This document shows, one piece after another, positions 55,660-64,000 of a stretch of 64,000 nucleotides of DNA (position 1 is the first letter of the stretch; each line of letters starts with the position of its first letter). The notes beneath the pieces are model-generated. The model had not been told where the DNA came from. It saw nothing but the letters and a program-made list of their open reading frames with translations, and ran no database searches. The stretch lies in NCBI RefSeq assembly GCF_014356525.2, contig NC_052505.1, positions 1,632,405-1,696,404 of the forward strand, given 5' to 3'. This stretch comes from Nilaparvata lugens (Eukaryota; Arthropoda; Insecta; Hemiptera; Delphacidae). Position numbers and translations under genes: made by a program.

Positions 55660-57647
55660 TGTAAAGTATTAAATCTGGGTAGATAAAAAGCCCTAACAGA
55701 AACAGTAATAGGTCTGAAAATAAAGTAACTGGCTAATATCGCCAAATAGATAATAACTAAGATTAGATAGCATCAGCTTGTTCTGGCTAAATGGTACAAA
55801 AACCTAAAAAGGATTTGAAGGAATTTTATTGCTCATAAATAGATTATTATATAAAATTTTGAAGATTGAGGTTATGTACATGTATTCACGGATCGGTGAC
55901 CTAGAGATCGATCAAATCGAGAAACGTAGAATCTGACCAAACCCCTTGGCAGAGCTTATTGCAATCAGATGGTGTGCAATGTGAAAAAACACCTGATCAC
56001 GTGGCTAATTATTAAGTAGCATGGAATTAATATTAATGTATAGAATATTAGCTAGCATGTAAAGAGCATAAATAAAAAACCAAATAAAAATAATTTAATG
56101 TATTCAGGAAATAAGAGGTACCAGGCGCATGAATACCGAATAAAATTTGCATGCACCAATAGTAAAACGGCAGTTAATAGGCGGCAATTGTAGGCCAATT
56201 CAAAAATATTTATATATATTTCTATAAATGTTCGGAATCTATGTTGAATTGTTATATAGTCTATGTTATCGATATGGCTCGAAAGCAAAGAAATTATAAT
56301 CATACAATCTAAGTAATATTTTGGTATTTTTTGTAAGATCTATTTGAACCTAAATGGCGGAGGACTAAGATATTTAAATTTTATGCTAATTTGAAAGTCG
56401 GAAATAGGAGCTGTAAAACTTGAGAAAAGGAGAACCAGCACTCGCCAGCCAAATGCCACCATAAGAGGACCCCAATATTTTAGAGCGTAGTACCTTACTA
56501 ATGATTTTGTAAAAGTTAAAGTTAAAGTAAATTATTAAATTTCTTAAAAGACTTCGTGATGCTATTGTGAAGCAGAAGTCATTTTCATTTTTAATTAAAT
56601 TTATAACCCCTTGGAGGAGACGATTCCGGCTACCATATTCCCGGACCACATGGAGTTGGATCGACATCGGCGGCTTACAAAAGATTTTCGACACGTGAGT
56701 GATAAATTTGAATTAGTGATGGGCGCCCTAGTGCTTCGAATAATCTAATAATCAAAACTAGCTCGTCGAAAGGGTTTTTATTATAAATTGAGAATTAATA
56801 AGAGTAATACTTGCGCAAGTAAAATTAGTATTAAAGGTATTTCATTGAAAGAAAAATATAGATCAATATTTCAGAAATTTCTATTAAATCAAAGAAGTAC
56901 AAAATCTAGGCTATTGAAACATATGCATATGATATTTAATTTTTTGCAATACAATTTGCGATAATTTATTATAGCTCTAATTCACTAGATGAATGGCTCT
57001 ACTTATTCCGTCAGGTGCCGAATCTTGCACCCTGAGATAAAAATATATATATTCGATACAAAGAAATCTACTAAGCACCAGAGATTTTAATATATATATA
57101 TTTGGATTATTAGTGGCTAATTTATCAAGCTGATCTTAAAGCACACACTTTTAATTGAATTGTCTAAGTCGACAAGTATTAGCAAGCGCATATCGCAACT
57201 ACATGCAAAAGAATGCATATGATTTTAAGATAAAGGCACATGGTAATGCTTCGTGCCATAAATCTAGAGTATAAAATTTAGCCTGTGATATTTTACTGAT
57301 TTCAATTATTGTTCTATTTTTATTATATTTTTTTATCGCTCTTTATATATTTTTGCCTCGCTTTATTTTTTGCATTATTTGTTTAATATATATATGAAAC
57401 GTTCATGGTGTGCAATTATTTTTTATTCCTCAACACTATAGTATAAGTATCATATTTATATATATTTATTATTTATTGAATTACAAGAGTTATAGGAGAA
57501 GCCATACCTAGGCCTAGAAAGATTTATGAGACTGAATACTATTAGAAAACCACGACCTAATTATATAATTATATCAAATCTCATGCTTTACCGACTGATG
57601 CCAAGCAGGAGGCTAATCGTTATTTAAATATAAATAATAACGTGACA
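55660..57647 (+). mobile_element. Solo LTR with 4-bp target duplication
   Basis: TGTAAAGTATTAAATCTGGG to AACGTGACA, 1988 bp, flanked by GATT (55656-55659 and 57648-57651). It belongs to the same family as the LTRs at 4366 and 11229 but with several percent divergence. The clean duplication proves the LTR boundaries and indicates LTR-LTR recombination that removed the internal region. Confidence 0.9.
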
Positions 57648-58267
57648 GATTCCTTTGGATTTTCATTCTATAATCCAATCAATAAGTACTTTCACAGAAT
57701 AAAGTCTTCCCTAATTTTGTGGTTATGGTCACCGGTCAGGTGCTGAGAGGTCAACTTTAATTATTATTAATTTATTCAAAGGGCGACGACGTTCCATCAT
57801 TGTCAGCAGGCGGCAAGCATTAATCAAGAAGGCCGTGGCTCTCATCAACAAATATTGTCAAAGGTTTCTCCAGAGGCCGGCAGGGAAGCTATAGTGAGGT
57901 CCACGTTATAATGGCAGTGTTTTATCAACATTGGTGTTGCTACCCTTGTCTATCATTCGCGAATCAGGTAGCGTTATCCTTCTCTAGCTCCACAACGTTG
58001 CCAGATTGTTTCTAAACAATGTAGAAATATAATTAATCAAGAAAATATTCAACTTCAGTCATTGGAGAATATATATTTCCTTCACGAATAGAATATAGTC
58101 GATTATTTTAAACAATATTGAAAAGTCAATATTACATCTGATATACCGGTACCAGCTATCTTTTATAGAAGGCAGAGAATCGGCAACAAAATATTTCATC
58201 TTAATTTTGAAAATTCATTATGGAATAATTGAAAAATATAATCTCTTACTCAATAAAATATAATTGA

Positions 58268-59277
58268 CTAGCCGTTAGGCTCGCTTCGCTCGCCATATCC
58301 GTCTAGCCAGGGGGCTCCGCCCCCTGGACCCCCGACTGGATCGTCCTAAAATGAGATCAGCGGGCTCGCTTCGCTCGCCTGCATTTCTCATTTGAGCATG
58401 CTTCATTCCATCAGAAAGTCAAAGTACTGAGAAAACGCAGAAAAGCTGAGGAAAACGCAGATTTTGGGCGTATCTTTGATGAAATATTAGAGTCACCTCA
58501 AAATTCAAAGTCACATCAAATTTCCGTCTATTTCTTGATGAAAGAACTGAGAAAACACAAAAAAAACCACTAATTTTGGGCGTATCTTTGGCGTAATTTC
58601 AAATTCCTTCTAACACAACATTATTACACCCCAGCTGAGCTTCTGTAGTAAATTTGAACATTTTCTGTTAATTTGTTCTCGATAAAGCTGAGAGAACGCT
58701 GAAAAAACGTTGGAAAACCGCTAATTTTGGGCGTATCTTTGGCGTTATTTCAAATTCCTTCTAACACAACATTATCACACCCTAGCTGAGCTTCTGTACT
58801 AAATTTGAACATTTCCTGTTCATTTGTTCTCGATAAAGCTGAGAAAACACTGGAAAAACGAAGATTTTGGGTGTATCTTTGGAAATTTTTCTAAATCCGT
58901 TCTTAGTGCGCCTCTAAAGGTGCGTACAGACTGTCGCTCTGCTCCGCAACCGAACGTCACTCCAGCAGAACGATTGATGATCGACCGGCGAGCAACAGTG
59001 GTTCGACCCGGGAACGCGAGAAGATCTAACATCTTCCGTAACGTTCATGATGGGTGCGTGGGCGGCGCGATTGTGGTTCGATGGAGGAACGAGGGTGGTA
59101 CGAGAGAGGAGCGTGCTCGGTGCGGGTTGGAAGAGCGTATATGTGTACGCAGCTTAAAGGGCCAACTGAACATACCTACCAAATTTGAACGTTTTTGGTC
59201 CGGTAGATTTTTAGTTCTGCGAGTGAGTGAGTCAGTCAGTGAGTGAGTGCCATTTAGCTTTTATATATATATATAGA
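58268..59277 (-). mobile_element. Helitron, family B, canonical ends
   Basis: Read on the minus strand: A|TCTATATATATATAAAAGC ... GCGAGCCTAACGGCTAG|T, so 5' TC, 3' CTAG and insertion between A and T as known for canonical Helitrons. Empty-site relatives of the host MITE (AATATAATTGATTATTT-type) confirm the absence of a duplication. It contains a GC-rich MITE C variant and three diverged internal repeats near GATTTTGGGCGTATCTTTG (58450-58880). No Rep/helicase gene. Confidence 0.8.
58918..59154. mobile_element. GC-rich variant of MITE family C
   Basis: AGGTGCGTACAGAC to TGTACGCAGCT with TAA on both sides (58915-58917, 59155-59157). The interior is about 60 percent GC and unlike other copies. 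The 140-codon plus frame across it is composition-driven. Confidence 0.6.
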
Positions 59278-59422
59278 TTATTTCAAATGACAATGAACAG
59301 TTAATATTACATCAATAAACCTGTATCAGCTACCGTCAATAAAAGGCATTGACAAGCCAGAGGATCGGCAACGTTGTTCTTCTATCTTTTCCCACTGCCA
59401 TCATAACGTAGACCTCACTATA

Positions 59423-60111
59423 GACGCAGCTATTTGCCAGTAATGATTAGAACACCTTTCCTCAGCCTTCTGTGCCACTAATTTATCCTATAAATTCTCC
59501 ATTCATCTGAATAGCTTATCACAAATTCTTGTCGCATGAGATTGCCAGCCAATAAATCGGATAATGGTTTGTTGAGAGTTTAATTATCGTCTGGAGCTAC
59601 AATGTCGTTATTTATTATCCTTGAGAGAATTTCAGATTGATAATGTGAGACTGAGCCAAATATTGCATCGGTGAGGGATATTCCAGTATTTCCAATATTC
59701 TCAGCCCGAGGAATCCCTTGGTAAATATTTGTGAATAATATTGTGCAAATTATGGAAATAGGATATCCCAAGATTTGGTGGAAAACTGCTTATACATTGG
59801 GGAGGGGAAGAAACCACGATAATTTGTACAGGAAAATATGGATAGAAAAGAAAAATAGTATGTTTTGGTGAATTATATTTCTTATTTTATGGAAATAGCT
59901 ATAGACGGAGATTTGGTTGAAATCAGCTAATAGAGAAGAGAAAACACAATAATTTGTACAGAAAAATGAATAGTGGATGCCATAAAAGCTTCAGGAAAGA
60001 TGGTTATGGAAACCCCTAGTAGACCGACTAAACTAAATAAAAAACTTCATTTTAGAGAGAATAATTATTTTTTCTTTGTCTTGAGCCAAGGCCACTCTAT
60101 ATTAACATCTT
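59423..60111. other. Non-coding stretch, no recognised gene
   Basis: AT-rich, no bounded repeat seen. A reverse 63-codon frame (59580-59771) has no recognisable motif. Confidence 0.3.
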
Positions 60112-60486
60112 TAGGGCCGGTTTCCGAGCTCGGGATTTAGCTAAGTTCTAGACTTCAAATAGCTTGAGTCAGAAAATTAGCTTTCCAAAACAGTAGTCGC
60201 AGTTTTTATAACAGTAGTCACAATTTTTATTTTCTCATTTCTATAATTGGAAACGTTTTTCCTTAACGGAATCAAACATTTCTAAATAATTCAAAATAGC
60301 TGAAACTCTACACTATTTTCTCTTCATTTTATTTTGTGTTAAATTTTCTAGTTTTTTTTGAAAATTAATTCAAACGTGACTATGACAATGCTCACGGCTA
60401 CGCCCCGTTTCGGAGAGCCAATTTTCCTACTCCAGCTGTTTAAAGTCTAGAACTTAGCTAAATCCTGAGCTCGGAAACCGGCCCCT
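60112..60486. mobile_element. TIR MITE family G, complete
   Basis: GGGCCGGTTTCCGAGCTCGG at the left and the inverse ending GGAAACCGGCCC at the right. TIRs of about 70 bp include GCTAAGTTCTAGACTT. Flanks TTA/CTA suggest a 3-bp target. No protein. Confidence 0.7.
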
Positions 60487-60527
60487 AGAGTTTATCTAGA
60501 GTACCCTTGCTTGAGCTAGTTCTGTCC

Positions 60528-60906
60528 CTCTCCACGTTATAATGGCAGTGTTTGATTAGCAATGGTATTGCTATCCTTGTCTATCATTCAACAAAGCGGA
60601 TAGCGCTATCTCTTTCTCGCTTTGCTCTGTTGCCAGATCGTCTATTAACAATGTAGAATTAACAATTAATCAACAGAATACATTCTGTATTTCATCATTA
60701 TTATGAAAATTCATAATGAAATTATTGAAAAATATGATTTCTTGCTTAATAAAATATAATTGGTTATTTTAACGAGAATGAACGGTTAATATTACATAAG
60801 TGAACCTGTATCAGCTACCGTCTATAGAAGGCATTGACAAGACAGAGGATGGCCAACGTTGTTCTCCTATCTTTCTCCACTGCCATTATAACGTGGACCT
60901 CACTAT
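60528..60906. mobile_element. TIR MITE family B, nearly complete
   Basis: The left terminal repeat is clipped (CTCCACGTTATAATGGC); the body is the best-preserved of the family; the right end CACTATA is intact. About 380 bp. Confidence 0.7.
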
Positions 60907-61049
60907 AGTAAGAAGGCTCTATACTTCCACATTTATAAGGTTGTTCACAGAACTAACTTAGAATATAGTTAGAATATTACAAAACATACTTCATAAGTTT
61001 TCTGTTTGTACATTTTTCAAAAATATAGAGTATTTTTATTTCTTACATT

Positions 61050-61200
61050 GAGAAGTCATGCAAGTGAGCAATTGTTGATCAATTATTAATTCTACATTGT
61101 TGAAAGACGATTTTCGCTATCCACTTTGTTGAATGATAGACAAGGATAGCAATAACATTGCTAATCAAACACTGCCATTATCACGTGGACCTCACTATAG
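61050..61200. mobile_element. TIR MITE family B, inverted half
   Basis: GTGAGCAATTGTTGATCAAT then the inverse left half ending ACGTGGACCTCACTATAG. Confidence 0.55.
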
Positions 61201-61467
61201 GAAAAATGCTCTATCCTTCCACATGTGTAAGGTTGCATTCAAAAAAAAATTTGAAATATACTGTAGTTTAAAAATATTTACATATTTACATAGAATACAC
61301 GTTGATTCGCACACTTGTACCCATGAAGATAACGAGCTCAATTCAATCAGAATAGCAATCAATTTTATTCATCCGTATCTTCAAGTCAAGACCACATTTT
61401 AATTCTATCACGAGTACAGAGATTGTCAAGTTCATAATTTTTGTACTGAGAGCCCAATTTCTTGAAG

Positions 61468-61613
61468 ATGTATCACAATGGACATTTAGTGCTCACGATT
61501 TGCGTCGTCATGTATTTTAGTATTTTAAGTAATGTGGTAGATGCTTCTCATACCAGTATGACCATGAGGCGTGCAAGGACTATGACTAACTGGGTCTACT
61601 TCAAAGTACCTAG
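61468..61613 (+). CDS. Candidate first coding exon of a secreted protein
   Basis: ATG 61468 follows an in-frame TGA (61447-61449) and opens 48 codons plus 2 bases up to AG|GTATGT, a near-consensus splice donor at 61614. Residues 7-24 are hydrophobic (LVLTICVVMYFSIL...) and VDA|SH at residues 24-28 fits a signal-peptidase site. An Arg-Arg pair at residues 34-35 lies in MTMRRARTM, then NWVYFKVP. This layout fits a secreted peptide or prohormone, but I do not recognise the family and see no second exon before the window ends. It overlaps no repeat family I know in the window. It could be a chance frame; AT-rich DNA makes 48 open codons easy. Confidence 0.35.
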
Positions 61614-61619
61614 GTATGT

Positions 61620-62860
61620 ACGATTTTTATAATATCTTATCTATTTCATTCAATTACAAAATTACGTATAAAATTTGGAAACAGAATAGTTTTGGGCTAT
61701 TCCTGTTGTTCTATCCCGATCATATTCATATGATTTGTAATTGTATCAAAAATTGAATAAATAAATGAATAGTGGAAGGAAAATCAGGCGCAACCCTTAC
61801 TATTCCTAACACAATTTTGAAAAATATAAAAGGTAATTTGTCCAAATTTCTCTTAATGCTAAAGAGTATTCCACATTCCACTCTCCAAGAATAATCTATT
61901 AATTTTGAAGTTTGAAGATAATATGGATACAATATTTATTATATTGTTCATGAATGATGTTGTTTGGATAATTTATTTATTTATTTACTTATTTATTTAT
62001 TTATAAGGTTGGCAAAAAATACAAGAATCGGAAAAGAAAAACAGGCTATTTCCTAAAACTTCTTCAATTTCCTAATTTAGTTTTAAATTGTCCAAATATT
62101 ATAGGTTATGTCCATTCGAATTTCTACACCAAATCACAATCTAAAATATAAATTAGAATAAAACAAACAATTTTAAATTTGGATGGATTAATAATAAAAG
62201 TTTCTTAAAAACATGAAACAAACTATAAATTCACAAAATAAAGAATAAAAACACTTAAATTTTGAGCTCGAAAATATCACATTCACCATAGCTATATAAC
62301 AGCTGTGGTTAATTATTGGAAATAATTTAATAATAAATTAATATTTGGCAGAGACAAATAAATACGACAAATAACAAATGAATAGTGACGAATAGTCAAA
62401 TATTCATAGATCCATAAAAAGAGTGTCAGACACAAATAACAAATAAATAGACAAATTAAACAGTATCTTTACTCTATGCTATGGGTTTGCGATCTAGAAA
62501 GTACATTTAAAATACATTATTCAAAAATCTCTTCGAAATAATTTTGAAAACAAGGATGCCCAGAAGTTGGAGGCAAAATGTTGGTATGCTTCTAAAGAAA
62601 CTGTCAATAGTTGCAGCAGTTTGTTGAAAACTCAGTTGACAACTCTGGTTTAAACTGTCTAAACTCATGTTTCTTCAATAAGAATTATAATAATTATCAA
62701 TTTAGATAATTATTATTGAAACAAGTATTCTCACAAGATAACGACTAAATGGTGGTGTGCTTCTGAAGAAACTGTCAAAAATTGCAGCAATTTGTTAAAA
62801 ACTCAGTTGACAATGATTATTCTGGTCTGAATACGTGTTTCTTAAATTATATTTGAGTGA
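61620..62860. other. Non-coding stretch following the candidate exon
   Basis: Repeat E near 61675-61765, an ATTT-rich tract at 61972-62005, and a diverged direct repeat (AAACTGTCAATAGTTGCAGC at 62598, AAACTGTCAAAAATTGCAGC at 62769). It would be intronic if the exon at 61468 is real. Confidence 0.35.
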
Positions 62861-62863
62861 ATA

Positions 62864-63410
62864 AACCATTTAATGGAAAAGACTGAGAAATTGTCAAAAA
62901 ACCACTGATTTATTGATAATTAGAAAGACCGGTTTCGGTTATTAGACCATTGTCAATCTCTGATAAACTAAAACTAAATATAAGAGCAGCAGAATTTAGC
63001 ATCATAAATTAGAACTGAAACTATTGTCAATATCTGATAAACTAAAACTAAATACAAGAGCAGCAGAATTTAGCATCATAAATTCTGCTGCTCTTGTATT
63101 TAGTTTTAGTTTATCAGAGATTGACAATGGTGTAATAACCGAACCGGTCTTTCTAATTGAAATTGAATTGAATGAATGAATTTATTTGTCAAAAACAAAA
63201 TACAAAAAAAGCTTTACAAAAAATAAATATAAGTATATGCTACTGCACTTAAACCAAGATACATACATTTATTTAATTAGATATAATAACGAAATAATAT
63301 CCTTTAAATTATCAATAAATCAGTGGTTTTTTGACAATTTCTCAGTCTTTTTCATTCAATAAGAATAATTACCACAATATCAACTTCTCAACTACACAGA
63401 AAGTAAATAA
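62864..63410. repeat. Head-to-head Penelope-type terminal repeats with LINE-tail insert
   Basis: Minus-orientation copy (62875-63075) and plus-orientation copy (63080-63400) form a palindrome about AAATTCTGCTGCTC. The plus copy is split at 63155-63312 by a sequence starting GAAATTGAATTGAATGAATG with AATT on both sides. Both contain the ATAACCGAA(A)CCGGTCTTTCT box. Confidence 0.6.
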
Positions 63411-63670
63411 ACTATACTTAACGATGGCCTATGAACTTTGATATATGTGAAATATCTGTTCTATTTTTGGTCTTGAAGCATCTAAATTGGAAAATCCACT
63501 TTTTGAACATATTTAGTGACTGAAAAGTAAAGAGCTACAAGACTCAACCTATATCGGACTATGTGTAACTTTATCTAAATTTGGGATAGAAGTGGCACAA
63601 GGTTACCTTATTTTTTCTCTCCCTATCATTTTGATTATGTAGGCCTGCTTATTGTATCAATCAATAAATA

Positions 63671-64000
63671 ATATCGGGGCACCGAGCTTTGCTCGCTATT
63701 TTTATTTATTGATAAACAGAACACAATTCTCTAAAATGATCGTGTTTATATTTCACAGCTGGCTATATGTCATCTTATGAATTTCGGGGATGCGATTTTT
63801 GATTTTTCACATACTCACTTTTTTACTATCCACAGCTGTTTCAGCCAAGGGTGAATTATCCTTTCAATGTCGTTCAGCGAGTTTTTCCCAAGGATGAGAC
63901 CTAGAGCAATCGAATCTATATATCATAAACCTACTATGTTCCAAATTTCGTGAAAATCGTTAAAGCCGTTTTCAAGATCCGTTGAACATAAATAAGCAGA
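63671..64000 (+). mobile_element. Element F, internally deleted, running off the window
   Basis: ATATCGGGGCACCGAGCTTTG head, then a jump near 63760-63850 to the 3' part (AATGTCGTTCAGCGAG, AAATTTCGTGAAAATCGTTA). Confidence 0.55.

Larger units (their letters stand above)
57890..59422. mobile_element. TIR MITE family B enlarged by a Helitron
   Basis: TATAGTGAGGTCCACGTTAT at 57890 and the inverse ending CACTATA at 59422, with TA usable as the target on both sides. The Helitron at 58268-59277 accounts for most of the extra length. Confidence 0.7.

Noticed and set aside
58824..59246. 140-codon plus-strand Arg-rich frame
   Set aside because: It crosses the boundary between the Helitron and the GC-rich MITE C variant; composition effect.

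Overview
This window looks like AT-rich, repeat-dense, intron/intergenic-type DNA from an insect nuclear genome. The evidence is a short interstitial run of the insect telomere motif (CCTAA/TTAGG, 16922-16970), a tRNA-derived SINE with internal A and B boxes, Penelope-like, hAT-like and LINE-like protein remnants, LTR elements, and many dispersed copies of the same short transposon families. A sap-feeding hemipteran such as a planthopper is my impression from the style of the repeats; nothing in the window proves it. There is no prokaryotic gene organisation, rRNA gene or CRISPR array. A 100-N assembly gap lies at 31401-31500.

Layout. 1-4365: nested small transposons (Helitron-like, TIR MITEs, a hairpin-headed element, a SINE). 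4366-12663: a non-autonomous LTR retrotransposon with about 2-kb LTRs, a frameshifted gag region, a second long open frame of unknown function and no recognisable pol; its 3' LTR is cut off. 12664-25032: nested Helitron-like elements and MITEs, the telomeric-type run, and a Helitron-like copy swollen by a GAATTTTT array. 25033-33370: H-element fragment, a palindromic Helitron dimer, a canonical-type Helitron, the gap and a TG-rich repeat. 33369-34727: a Tc1/mariner-like MITE split by a 5'-truncated Penelope-like element (GIY-YIG remnant, 12-bp target duplication). 34730-50400: mostly diffuse repeats, two further H-element copies, a CT-rich satellite of about 125-bp units and a composite Helitron-like copy. 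50400-55660: two G-rich/CTC-rich islands, a 190-bp tandem array, a hAT transposase remnant, hairpin elements and a LINE remnant. 55660-57647: a complete solo LTR with a 4-bp target duplication. 57890-64000: MITEs, a canonical-type Helitron (5' TC, 3' CTAG, between A and T), one candidate host exon with a signal peptide (61468-61613), and inverted Penelope-type terminal repeats.

No complete host gene is recognisable. Most open frames are chance frames or repeat-derived. The main story is how the mobile elements are nested. Empty-site comparisons made inside the window define the ends and target sites of several families: three give A^T insertion without duplication for a dispersed family whose terminal sequence is not that of a standard Helitron, others give 7-bp TSDs for one TIR family, TAA TSDs for another, and hammerhead-like folds in Penelope-type repeats.
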